The notes under the pieces were generated by a model. That model was not told the DNA's origin. It searched no databases and was given only the letters and a program-made list of their open reading frames with translations. 64,000 nucleotides of DNA from Anderseniella sp963700885. GTDB lineage: Bacteria; Pseudomonadota; Alphaproteobacteria; Rhizobiales; Aestuariivirgaceae. The stretch covers positions 416,616-480,615 of the forward strand of contig CAVOZJ010000002.1 of assembly GCA_963700885.1 (NCBI GenBank), read 5' to 3'. Below, piece after piece: positions 9,383 to 19,914 of the stretch (within the stretch, counting starts at the first letter, position 1; each line of letters starts with the position of its first letter). The position numbers and the translations under genes are program-made.

Positions 9383-9580
9383 AAACAGCAGCCACTACCC
9401 GCCGGGCGCTCGTCATGTGACTGGCTGCGCTTGCCCGGAGGGTAATGGTCAGGATATCGCCTGCAACGGTAAAAGTTTGCTTATGTTTTGAATCAACCTG
9501 AGGCAGAAACCTGATTCATCACAAAGCGTTAGAACGGTTTGCAGAGATCGGCGCCGGTACCGGATGCAAGCTGCCGCTTC

Positions 9581-10279
9581 CTACCAGCCCTGTGCCGCCA
9601 TGAAGTTGTTGAACAGGGTTCGGGTCAGCGAAGTGAGTTGCGGCTGGGCAGCTTCCACATGACCGACGAAATTTGCATAGGTCTGTTCGCAATTGCCGCA
9701 CCTGTTCATCTGAGTTTGCCAGGATGGAGCCCAGCCACGCACGGTCTCCAGATCCCACTCATGGTGAAACTGGCTGGAATAGGCATGGTCGCCAACGGTC
9801 ATCATCTGGATGGCACAAAGCTCTGATGAGCCGTGGACCCGGGCAGCTTCCGGGGCTCGCTTCACTTCTGCGGAATGCCATTGGGTGACCGTCCGGTTTC
9901 CTGGAACAGGAGCGTCTTCGTCGAAGGCCACGGTGCAAACTCCAAACTCGGTGGCGTCGGCGGAGCCGACCTCTCCGCCAAGCGACGAAGCCAGCAACTG
10001 ATGACCGAGACACAATCCGATGTAGGGTCTGGCGCGGATTGCCACCCAGTCACGGATCACCGCCTTTTCTTCCGCGAGCCAGGCGTGCTCGTCTTCTTCC
10101 CAGACCTGCTGTGCGCCACCCAGAACTACAAGCAGGTCCGTACCGGATAAATTACCTGGCGCCTGACCCTCGTGCCATTCCAGGAAAGACACGTCAAAAC
10201 CGCGATCACGCAACAGTTGGGGGAAACAGCCGCCGGTATCGTCACTCATGTGACGGAAGACAAGTGCAGTTGGGGTCAT
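9581..10279 (-). CDS. Class I glutamine amidotransferase-like protein (GMP-synthase-like)
   Basis: A 232-aa stand-alone GATase1 domain. The nucleophile elbow GLCLGHQLLA and a downstream HHEWDLE supply the Cys and the His-x-Glu of the triad. The substitution of the final 'HPE' by HEW is common in the YfeJ/GMP synthase-like group. These proteins hydrolyse glutamine or act on gamma-glutamyl compounds in the cytosol; without a synthetase partner the true substrate is unknown. It overlaps the end of the small exported-protein gene upstream on the same strand by 4 nt, indicating translational coupling. Confidence 0.88.
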   Translation of the reverse strand: MTPTALVFRHMSDDTGGCFPQLLRDRGFDVSFLEWHEGQAPGNLSGTDLLVVLGGAQQVWEEDEHAWLAEEKAVIRDWVAIRARPYIGLCLGHQLLASSLGGEVGSADATEFGVCTVAFDEDAPVPGNRTVTQWHSAEVKRAPEAARVHGSSELCAIQMMTVGDHAYSSQFHHEWDLETVRGWAPSWQTQMNRCGNCEQTYANFVGHVEAAQPQLTSLTRTLFNNFMAAQGW

Positions 10280-10545
10280 TCAGGTGCTGTCTTGGCAAGC
10301 TTTTGCGGGGGCGTGGATTGAGGCTGTGCCCGCAGGCCGGCCTGCGGGCAAAAATCCGCAATCTGTTTCCAGGATGTATTATTCTGGTTCATTTCACAGC
10401 GGCGAAGGTTGCCGCGAATACACATGGTTGTGCCGAGTTCGTAATACTCGCCGTACAAACGGCAGCGGCAATTGGGATCGGCGCTGGCGGCAGGAGACGC
10501 CAGCATGAACAGGCTTGAGATGATCACATACGCCAGTGGCTTCAT
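10276..10545 (-). CDS. Small exported cysteine-containing protein of unknown function
   Basis: An 89-aa product from ATG 10545 (MKPLAYVIISS). It has a clear signal peptide ending ASPAASA and then a short mature region with five cysteines (CRCRLYGEYYELGTTMC, RRCEMN, DFCPQ), so disulfide bonds in the periplasm are likely. The C-terminus is rich in Pro and Gln. I do not recognise the family. A slightly longer start (MRYNSA) is possible. It is the first gene of a pair with the amidotransferase. Confidence 0.6.
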   Translation of the reverse strand: MKPLAYVIISSLFMLASPAASADPNCRCRLYGEYYELGTTMCIRGNLRRCEMNQNNTSWKQIADFCPQAGLRAQPQSTPPQKLAKTAPE

Positions 10546-10585
10546 GGCTGAATTGTAGCGCAATTGCGGGTTGGGTGCCAGAGTC

Positions 10586-10798
10586 CTACAACAGCTGCAG
10601 TTCCATGGCCTGCTGGCCGCGGCCCCGCTTGTCGTCCTGCAATTCGTAAGACAGTCTGGTACCGTCGCTCAGGTCGGGAATTCCAGCCGCCTGTACGGCA
10701 GTAATGTGGACAAAAACGTCCTTTGAACCGTCTTGCGGGGTGATGAAACCATAGCCCTTGGTGGTGTTGAAAAACTTGACTGTACCGGTGTGCCGCAT
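10586..10798 (-). CDS. Cold-shock domain protein (CspA family)
   Basis: A 70-aa single cold-shock domain: TGTVKFFNTTKGYGFI contains RNP1 and DVFVHI is RNP2. Such proteins bind single-stranded RNA and DNA and melt secondary structure. The C-terminal part (DDKRGRGQQAMELQLL) is also family-like. It is monocistronic, ahead of the divergent DUF922 gene, with a leader of only about 130 nt between the two starts. Confidence 0.95.
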   Translation of the reverse strand: MRHTGTVKFFNTTKGYGFITPQDGSKDVFVHITAVQAAGIPDLSDGTRLSYELQDDKRGRGQQAMELQLL

Positions 10799-10933
10799 GA
10801 TTCAGACCCTGACTTCATTCCTGTAGTGCGTCAAACCTGCAACGCACACATGGCGATTTGTTGACAATGAGTGAGCAACCATAGGCGCATTTATGTATTG
10901 TCCGGCGAACAATCCCCGGTTAGCTTTTGTGGC

Positions 10934-11536
10934 ATGAACCTACGATTTCTCCCCGCCCTGGTGACCGCCTGCTTCGGTCTTGCTCCCCTGATCATCCCTC
11001 CTGCAGCAGACGCCAGGCCGAAAGTGCATACCGAGATGCAGCATTACCGTGTTGACGGGTCGGATGCAGCGGCGATTGTTTCTTCGATGATGGGCAATCA
11101 CCGGCTTCTTGGCGGCCGCGGACGGGTGGGCCGCACCAAGATGAAACGCCACATCGAATGGGAGTTTTCCGAAACCAAGAACTCCTGCCGTGTGAAGAGT
11201 CACACCGTCCGGCTTGATTTTACCACGCAATTGCCGCGTCACCAGGCTGAAAAACGCCTGGACGGCAGCTTGCGCAAGCAATGGCAGGCCTTTGCAAAGC
11301 ACGTGAAATGGCACGAAAGCCAGCATCGAAGTATATGGCTGAACTGCGCGCGCGCAGCCGAAAATCGTGTCAACAAAGCGCGCGCCAATACCTGCGGGCA
11401 GTTGCTGAAGAAGCTGGATCGGATTTACAGGGATTCAAACACTGCCTGTGACAAGCTTCATGCCAGTTTTGACGCCAGGGAGACCCGCAAGCTCGGAAAA
11501 CACCCGCTGATCCGGCGGGCAAACCTGAAAAACTGA
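10934..11536 (+). CDS. Exported DUF922-type putative metalloprotease
   Basis: About 200 aa from ATG 10934 with a signal peptide ending PPAADA. The mature part matches the DUF922 layout: HYRVDGSDAAAIVSSM early, an EWEFSETKNSCRVKS beta region, and a C-terminal WHESQHRSIWLNCARA with an H-E-x-x-H zinc-protease-like motif. Predicted to act in the periplasm; no substrate is known. The frame stays open upstream to 10871, but the extra residues lack signal-peptide character. A broken small gene follows after 11 nt. Confidence 0.8.
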   Translation: MNLRFLPALVTACFGLAPLIIPPAADARPKVHTEMQHYRVDGSDAAAIVSSMMGNHRLLGGRGRVGRTKMKRHIEWEFSETKNSCRVKSHTVRLDFTTQLPRHQAEKRLDGSLRKQWQAFAKHVKWHESQHRSIWLNCARAAENRVNKARANTCGQLLKKLDRIYRDSNTACDKLHASFDARETRKLGKHPLIRRANLKN

Positions 11537-11547
11537 AGGCTCGTTTG

Positions 11548-11997
11548 ATGAAGCGCCTTGCGATACTTGCGATGACGCTGCTCTGGAATGTGGCAGCGCA
11601 GGCCAAACAGCAGACGCGGGTCATGCCGCTTGAGCAAGTAAAGAGCATTCTTGACTCAACAAAAGACAGCTGGATTGCCTTCAGCATGTATGATGGCAGG
11701 CAGTATTTTTACCTTACCCAACTACTGTCGTGGCGCTGCAGGATCAGGCAGGTGCGCTATTCGGAAAACACCTAAGCAGTGGATCAGTCATGGCCATTGC
11801 CTGACTGCAACAAGCTGCTGCCCAACAGCATTCCCGATGATGCGAAGATCCACAGCGGGCCGATGATAACCGGCACCGTAAGGACACTGGCCATACAACT
11901 GGAATATGACGATGGCAGCACATCGCAGGTCCGTATTTATGAACCGTGCGAAGGGGTGGGAGAGTCCACCTGCGGCTACCTGAAACAAGAGCGGTAG
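11548..11997 (+). pseudogene. Exported small protein gene interrupted by an in-frame TAA
   Basis: From ATG 11548 (MKRLAILAMTLLWNVAAQA, a signal peptide) the frame runs 75 codons to TAA at 11773-11775, then continues open in the same frame to 11997. The downstream part (DQSWPLPDCNKLLPN, with paired cysteines and a PC...CGYL ending) reads as the natural continuation of the upstream part (FYLTQLLSWRC). A single change of CAA to TAA (Gln) would explain the break. I recognise the style of a conserved exported protein but no function. It could be a true nonsense mutation or a base-call error. The stop of the second half lies 3 nt before a solo copy of the MITE terminal repeat. Confidence 0.6.
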
Positions 11998-12000
11998 AGG

Positions 12001-12028
12001 ATGGGTCGCTGTTACCGAGATCTGGTAT
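12001..12028 (+). repeat. Solo terminal repeat of the MITE-like element
   Basis: These 28 bases match the right terminal inverted repeat of the elements at 54794-55058 and 60629-60889, closest to the second copy (both read TCGCTGTTACCGAGATCTGG). No partner repeat is seen nearby, so this is a decayed or solo end. It begins three bases after the stop of the interrupted gene. Confidence 0.75.
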
Positions 12029-12088
12029 TAACACAAAGAACCACCTTGCTGTTGATCTCGCCCCCGTTTCAATCGTAGAAGCTTTCGC

Positions 12089-12739
12089 ATGAATAATACA
12101 CCCGACCTGCCGCTGCGCGCGGCCATCCTTCCCGTTACGCCATTGCAACAGAACTGCACCATCCTGTGGTGCACCAAAACCATGGACGGCGTCGTGATTG
12201 ATCCCGGCGGCGACGTGGCCAATATCCTGCGCGGTGTCAGGGAAACCGGCATCACGCCGGTTGGCATCTGGCTGACCCACGGCCATATCGATCATGCCGG
12301 CGGGGCCGCAGAGTTGAAGGAAGCACTCGATGTGCCGATCACCGGTCCACACATTGCGGATAAATTCCTGCTCGATGATCTGGCCAGGTCAGGCGTTCAA
12401 TATGGTGTGCCGGGCAGGGCGGTGACGCCGGATACCTGGCTGGATGAAGGTGACACGGTGACGGTTGGTGAAATCCCGTTCGCCGTTCGCCATTGCCCTG
12501 GGCATTCGCCGGGCCATGTGGTCATGCTCAACGAGCAGATCAAATTCGGTCATGTGGGCGATGTGCTGTTTCAGGGTTCGATCGGACGCACGGACTTTCC
12601 CTATGGCGACCATGATGCGCTGATCTCTGCCATAAAGGAAAAACTCCTGCCGCTGCCTGATGATTTCACGTTCATCTGCGGCCATGGCCCGGCCAGCAAT
12701 ATCGGCCATGAAAGGGCGCACAATCCGTTTCTGAAATAG
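12089..12739 (+). CDS. MBL-fold metallo-hydrolase (glyoxalase II-like, YcbL type)
   Basis: A 216-aa metallo-beta-lactamase-fold protein. The metal-binding signature THGHIDHAGG and the later HCPGHSPGHV, GDVLFQGSIGRTDFP and CGHGP blocks match the single-domain glyoxalase II-like YcbL group, which hydrolyses thioesters such as S-D-lactoylglutathione in some members. It lacks the C-terminal glyoxalase II domain, so the true substrate is open. Cytosolic, monocistronic. The 296 nt after it (12740-13035) are AT-rich near 12900-12960 and hold no gene I can support. Confidence 0.9.
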   Translation: MNNTPDLPLRAAILPVTPLQQNCTILWCTKTMDGVVIDPGGDVANILRGVRETGITPVGIWLTHGHIDHAGGAAELKEALDVPITGPHIADKFLLDDLARSGVQYGVPGRAVTPDTWLDEGDTVTVGEIPFAVRHCPGHSPGHVVMLNEQIKFGHVGDVLFQGSIGRTDFPYGDHDALISAIKEKLLPLPDDFTFICGHGPASNIGHERAHNPFLK

Positions 12740-13035
12740 GGTTGTTCCTGTTCCGGGCGAACAGCTTTCATCACTTGGCTCAGGCCGTTCTCCATTCCCG
12801 AACAACTGTAGTTATTGCCACCTATCCGAAACACGGCAAAGCCTACTGGCCGCCGGATAACCTAAGACTGCTGGCGTGAGCGGAATAACACACTCTCCAA
12901 TTGCCAGATTCGAGAACGTCTATAAAATGATAATAATATCAATAAGTTATAAACAATTTCTGGAATCTTGAGTCAAGCTCAGGAACGATCCACGTCGCAG
13001 GTTTTGCAATTCAGGGCGACCGCGCCCCATCATAT

Positions 13036-13239
13036 CTATTCCTTCAGGATGAACGTCACTTTCAACAGAACACGATACTCGGTTATCTTTCCGTCCTTGA
13101 CGACAACGCGCTGATCCTTGACCCAGGCGCCGGTGACATCTTTCAACGTCTTGGCAGCGCGCTTGACACCCTTGCGAGTGGCATCCTCGAAGCTGTCCTG
13201 CGATGAGGCAATGATTTCCGTTACGCGAGCTACTGACAT
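13036..13239 (-). CDS. Dodecin family flavin-binding protein
   Basis: A 67-aa protein that matches dodecin over its whole length: VARVTEIIASSQDSFEDA at the N-terminus, then TGAWVKDQRVVV and ITEYRVLLKVTF. Dodecins assemble as dodecamers that store or buffer FAD, FMN or riboflavin. ATG 13239 has an AAAGGA ribosome-binding site and gives the standard length. The longer open frame to 13335 is not supported. Confidence 0.92.
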   Translation of the reverse strand: MSVARVTEIIASSQDSFEDATRKGVKRAAKTLKDVTGAWVKDQRVVVKDGKITEYRVLLKVTFILKE

Positions 13240-13412
13240 GTTCTGGTTCCTTTCCCGGTCGGGAATTACAAATGACGCTCCCCAGCGCATGGAAACAGTG
13301 TTGCACAACTGCCCGGATGGGGAAAGTGCATTCAACCCGAGGCCTCGCGCCGATGACCGGAACCGGCAGACGGGAGAAAACTAGTCGCTGCGCATTCGGC
13401 ACGAGGGGCGGG

Positions 13413-15978
<2,566 letters not shown>

Positions 15979-16248
15979 GATCCTGCTCGATCAACCTGTC
16001 CACATGCACTTCGTGCCGGTGGGTCGATCCCGGTGTCCTGAACTGTTGCTGCCGAAATATCGAACGGCTGTTGTCGTCATTATGAGAACATAGTGCATTG
16101 GTGGCGCTGGTTAAAGGCAGCATACTGGCTCTGCTGACAGTTTTGCAGACAGAAGGTGGCGACGAAGACAAATCCTATGGTGGGTGCGGTATCATCCTGC
16201 GCTGCCTGATGCGACTAGCTGATCAAGATGGGCCAGGAGCTGTAAACA

Positions 16249-17142
16249 TTAGTGTTTGAAACAGTTTTTCCGGTGCCAGTCCAGATTGGCAAGGTGCGGG
16301 CGCAATGCTGAGGCCACCGGAAAATTCGCCCTTTTGGAACTGTTTACTAGTGACCATATGCGGTCGGGATCATTGGCATGCCGCGATACCAGGACACCTG
16401 CGCTGTCCGAAAGACTGATCAGTCCGCGATCAAACATCCAATGCACTGTTCCCGAAAGGGCGATTCCATTCTGGACTGAATCAGAACCGTTTTCTTCTAC
16501 CGGTTTGATGTGGGCAGCCTCCACTTCGGCACGCCCTTTTCCATTGATGAACTTCATGCCTGTTACCGCGCAGCGGGAGTCGTATGCTTCCAGTACCTTT
16601 TTTCGAAAAACCCGGTCACGTACTTTGCGATTGACCAATTGCTCAACCACCGGGCGTTCAACTTCAAAGTCAAACGGTTCTTGCGATTCGGCGAAGCCGA
16701 TGTCGGCATCTCGTCTCGGCAGAATAGTATCTTCGTCTGGGATACCTGTTTGCAAAATCCTGACAAAATCCGTATCGGATATGGGGCGTACGGCTGACTG
16801 CATTTTTCCTTGGATCAAAGACCCGTCCCCACCGTCCAGGTCAGACTCAAAGAAAGTGCTACCTAATTGATAGGGTACAAACTGCTCGAATGGCAGAAAA
16901 CTGCCTGCCTCGATAACTGCAATATACATATTGTCGATTGACGGATCGGGGATAATTTCTTGCACTTTGGCTATCGCGTTGTAGCCAAGACGACCCCCGC
17001 TCTTTCTTGGTTCGTAATAAACCACCCAATCCCCCTGACAGGGTTTCATTCGGCCGAGATACTGGCTGGGAAACTGGTATTGTACGTCCGGCTGATCGTC
17101 GTAGATTGAATCAGCTCTGTGCACCAATACACGTTTTGCCAT
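16249..17142 (-). CDS. HNH endonuclease with N-terminal PUA/EVE-like region (candidate modification-dependent nuclease)
   Basis: A 297-aa two-part protein. The C-terminal half carries a clear HNH nuclease: CAVTGMKF, the catalytic EAAHIKPV, then NGIALSGTVHWMFDRGLISL, with the pattern of the HNH family also seen in ScoMcrA-like type IV restriction enzymes. The N-terminal ~150 residues (QFPSQYLGRMKPCQGDWVVYYEP at the start) read like a small beta-barrel of the PUA/EVE/ASCH kind, a fold that often recognises modified bases. No methyltransferase lies nearby. I infer a stand-alone nuclease that cuts modified foreign DNA; the nuclease domain is certain, the specificity is inference. It lies between uvrB and a small exported protein, with about 230-270 nt of empty DNA either side. 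Confidence 0.8.
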   Translation of the reverse strand: MAKRVLVHRADSIYDDQPDVQYQFPSQYLGRMKPCQGDWVVYYEPRKSGGRLGYNAIAKVQEIIPDPSIDNMYIAVIEAGSFLPFEQFVPYQLGSTFFESDLDGGDGSLIQGKMQSAVRPISDTDFVRILQTGIPDEDTILPRRDADIGFAESQEPFDFEVERPVVEQLVNRKVRDRVFRKKVLEAYDSRCAVTGMKFINGKGRAEVEAAHIKPVEENGSDSVQNGIALSGTVHWMFDRGLISLSDSAGVLVSRHANDPDRIWSLVNSSKRANFPVASALRPHLANLDWHRKNCFKH

Positions 17143-17328
17143 AAAACATCCCCCGCATGCCGCAAGTGGTTTTCTTAGCTTCCTAATAAACCTCCAGTAT
17201 AGTCAACAGCTTGTAGAAACAAACCTCGGCTGAGAAATTAACCGAAGTGAGAAAATGTCATGCAGTGGACTACTATTGGATTCTGACAGGTAATTCCAAA
17301 CGTCATGATGCAGCTTGCGCTCTTGATA

Positions 17329-17365
17329 GCGCCGTGGCCGACGGCGTTTACGCCACGCACGGCGC
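17329..17365 (-). terminator. Hairpin downstream of the 60-aa exported protein gene
   Basis: GCGCCGTG at 17329-17336 pairs with CACGGCGC at 17358-17365, and an inner GGC/GCC can extend the fold. It lies 11 nt beyond the stop codon of the minus-strand small gene. There is no T tract, so termination is only a guess. Confidence 0.35.
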
Positions 17366-17375
17366 CTTCGCCAAT

Positions 17376-17558
17376 TCACTCAATCGGGTCCGGGCCTGCA
17401 ATGAACTGCCCTTGCGCCGGCGGTGAATTGTTGTAATTGCCGAACACCGTGACATCGAACGGTTTTTTGCTGGCGGCGACAAGAGGTGACCCCGCGACTG
17501 CGAATGCAGCCAGGACGGCCATGATTGCAGCGGTGCAGATGATGCGTTTGATCAGCAT
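17376..17558 (-). CDS. Small exported protein, 60 aa
   Basis: A short gene with an excellent ribosome-binding site (AAGGAGGA) 7 nt before ATG 17558. The product has a signal peptide (MLIKRIICTAAIMAVLAAFA) and a short mature tail ending NYNNSPPAQGQF. I do not recognise it. The strong start signal and clean export signal argue that it is real. The GC-rich hairpin 11 nt beyond the stop may end its transcript. Confidence 0.6.
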   Translation of the reverse strand: MLIKRIICTAAIMAVLAAFAVAGSPLVAASKKPFDVTVFGNYNNSPPAQGQFIAGPDPIE

Positions 17559-17748
17559 GTCTTGTTCCTCCTTATTGAACCATTAGAGGAGGTTAGATAC
17601 CAGTCAGGTGGCGCGGTTCCGGTGGAAATGCGGCGAATGTGTGTAGGCACATTACAATGATTTAATCTGTTTCGTTTGCAGTTCACCGCGATCTGGTGAA
17701 GAAGGTTCAAAACAACGCCAACTCACCAAACGCCCGGTTCCAAAACCC

Positions 17749-18616
17749 ATGAATTATCGCCATGCCTATCACGCCGGGAACCATGCTGATGTGCTCAAGC
17801 ATGTGGTGCTGGCGCGTTCGATCAGGCATCTGGCGCGCAAGGACAAGCCGTTCCGGGTAATTGATGCCCACGCCGGCATCGGCCTGTACAGCCTGGAAAG
17901 CGAACAGGCCGGCAAGACGCTGGAATGGCGCGACGGGCTGGGCCGTCTGTACGATGAGGCAGGCGGGCGCCTGGTCCTGGAAGACGATGAACGCGGAATC
18001 CCTGCTCTCGCCGTGGCGCGAAATGGTGGAGGCGGTCAACTCCCGCGGGCAGGGGATTGCCTGGTATCCCGGTTCGCCGGAACTGTCCGTGCTGCTCACC
18101 CGGCCTGATGACCGGATGGTGTTTAACGAACTGCACCCGGAAGACCATGCGACGCTTGAAGGACTGTACGAGCGGGAAAAGCGGGTGCATGTCAGCCGCA
18201 CTGACGCGAGCATCGCGGTGAAGGCAAACCTGCCCCCGCGGGAACGGCGCGGTATCGTGCTGATCGACCCGCCGTTTGAAAAGCCCGACGATGATGCGCG
18301 CGCACTTGTCATGTTGCAGCAGGGCTACAGGCGCTTTGCCACCGGCTGCTTCCTGCTGTGGTACCCGGTGACGGGTGATGGCCTGTCGCAACGACTGGTG
18401 CAGGCGGCCCGGCAATCGGGCTTGGCGCGGATGCTGCAGGTCGAACTGATGGTGCGGCCGGCAGCCATGAACGGCGGGCTGGCAGGGTCCGGGCTGATAA
18501 TCGTCAATCCGCCGTGGCCGCTGGCAGAGGAACTTCCCGGCCTGATGCCGGCCCTGTGTGACCGCTTGCGCCAGGGTGAGGCTTCATGGACAGTTGACTG
18601 GCTGGCAGGTGAATGA
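17749..18616 (+). pseudogene. rlmJ: 23S rRNA (adenine(2030)-N6)-methyltransferase RlmJ, split by a one-base insertion
   Basis: RlmJ methylates A2030 of 23S rRNA. The first frame, from ATG 17749, begins MNYRHAYHAGNHADVLKH, a hallmark of the family, and runs through DAHAGIGLY (SAM-binding) to about 17988. Family sequence then continues in the next frame from about 17990 (NAESLLSPWREM) through YPGSPEL, NELHP, the catalytic IDPPFEKP and LLWYPV to the stop at 18616. One extra base around 17980-17989, most simply G17989, accounts for the shift; repaired length would be 288 aa, close to E. coli RlmJ. Both halves are otherwise intact. As sequenced, the first frame would make a 119-aa truncated product. 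Confidence 0.85.
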
Positions 18617-18629
18617 CGGAGGTTGATCG

Positions 18630-19409
18630 ATGGCAGGTGTAATGGAAAGGGTAGCGCTGGTAACCGGTTGCGGCAGTGCGGGTGGTATCGGTTTTGCCTG
18701 TGCCAGGCTGCTTCAGGCAGGTGGCGCGAAAGTCGCCATCACATCGACAACAGACCGGATACACGAACGCGCGAGGGAGTTGGGTACAGAAGTGTTTGCC
18801 CATGCCTGTGACCTGACGGATGCCGCGCAGGTCGATGGCTTGGTGAAAGCGACGCAGGCCGCGCTCGGCCCCATCGAAATTGTCGTCAACAATGCCGGCA
18901 TGGTTCAGACCGGCCATGATGAACCATCGCGGTTGATACAGGACATTCCCGATGAACAGTGGCGGCGTGGCATGGACATCAACCTGACAACCGTGTTCAA
19001 CGTCACCCGCCGGGTGGTGCCGTCGATGATCGAACGCAAGTACGGCCGCATCGTCAATATGAGCTCGGTGACCGGCCCCCTGGTCTCCAACCCCAAAGGC
19101 ACAATCTATTCTGCCGCCAAGGCTGCCATCATGGGCATGACCCGTGCCCAGGCGATCGAACTGGCGCAATACAACATCACCGTGAACGGCATCGGACCAG
19201 GCTGGATCGAAACCCCGTCGTCTTCACCGGAAGAAGTGTTTGCCGGCAAGCAGGCGCCTGTCGGCAGACCCGGCACGCCGGAAGAAATCGGCCACGTGGC
19301 CGTGTTTCTGGCCAGCGAGGAAGCAAGCTTTGTTACCGGCCAGCTGATCGTTGCGGACGGCGGAAACACCCTGATGGAGTACAAGGGACCTGCGGAGGGG
19401 TATTACTGA
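18630..19409 (+). CDS. Short-chain dehydrogenase/reductase (SDR family)
   Basis: Classical SDR of 259 aa. The nucleotide-binding loop is VTGCGSAGGIGFACA, followed by the NNAGM structural motif, a catalytic Ser in NMSSVTG, and the YSAAK active-site Tyr and Lys. It is most like the FabG-type 3-oxoacyl reductase/sugar dehydrogenase group; the glycine loop is slightly unusual (GCGSAGGIG). An NAD(P)H-dependent alcohol or ketone oxidoreductase in the cytosol; substrate not predictable. It starts 13 nt after rlmJ, so co-transcription is likely. Confidence 0.9.
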   Translation: MAGVMERVALVTGCGSAGGIGFACARLLQAGGAKVAITSTTDRIHERARELGTEVFAHACDLTDAAQVDGLVKATQAALGPIEIVVNNAGMVQTGHDEPSRLIQDIPDEQWRRGMDINLTTVFNVTRRVVPSMIERKYGRIVNMSSVTGPLVSNPKGTIYSAAKAAIMGMTRAQAIELAQYNITVNGIGPGWIETPSSSPEEVFAGKQAPVGRPGTPEEIGHVAVFLASEEASFVTGQLIVADGGNTLMEYKGPAEGYY

Positions 19410-19508
19410 CCCAAACCCGTCCCTGTTCTGGTCCCAACTTCAAGCACTGCCTGAAAGCCGATTCCTTTCAACCGGTTGTGCGCGAATCCGGTGACGTTGA
19501 ATCAAGTA

Positions 19509-19904
19509 TTATTCGTCGGGAACACTGCGCGGGTTGCCTTCGGCATCAACGGCGACCATGACAAAATCCGCATCGGTAACCTTGACCTTCTCATGGGTCA
19601 GATAACGCTGTGCCCAGGCTTCGACTTCAATGGTCATGGATGACCGGCCCACCCTGGAAACATTGGTGTAAAGCTCGAGAGTGTCACCGATCTTCACCGG
19701 CAGTTTGAACGACAGCGCGTTGATGGCCGCGGTGACCACGCGACCGGTGGCGCGCTCGCCGGCCCTGATGCCGGCGGCCAGATCCATCTGTGCCATGACC
19801 CAGCCGCCGAACACGTCACCGGCTGCATTGGCAGCTGCCGGCATGGCCGGGACACGCATGGTCAAATCGCCCCTGGGGCGGGAAATGGAAGTATCATTGT
19901 TCAT
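19509..19904 (-). CDS. Acyl-CoA thioesterase, hotdog fold (YciA-like)
   Basis: About 131 aa. The segment NAAGDVFGGWVMAQMDLAAG is the hotdog-fold signature of YciA-type thioesterases (an Asp in the FGG region is catalytic in the family), followed by VTAAINALSF and an SRVGRSSMTIEVEAW strand. These hydrolyse short to medium acyl-CoAs. ATG 19904 is chosen because the longer frame to 19943 overlaps the end of the upstream transporter gene. The 10-nt gap to that gene indicates one transcript. Confidence 0.88.
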   Translation of the reverse strand: MNNDTSISRPRGDLTMRVPAMPAAANAAGDVFGGWVMAQMDLAAGIRAGERATGRVVTAAINALSFKLPVKIGDTLELYTNVSRVGRSSMTIEVEAWAQRYLTHEKVKVTDADFVMVAVDAEGNPRSVPDE

Positions 19905-19914
19905 TGCCTGATCA

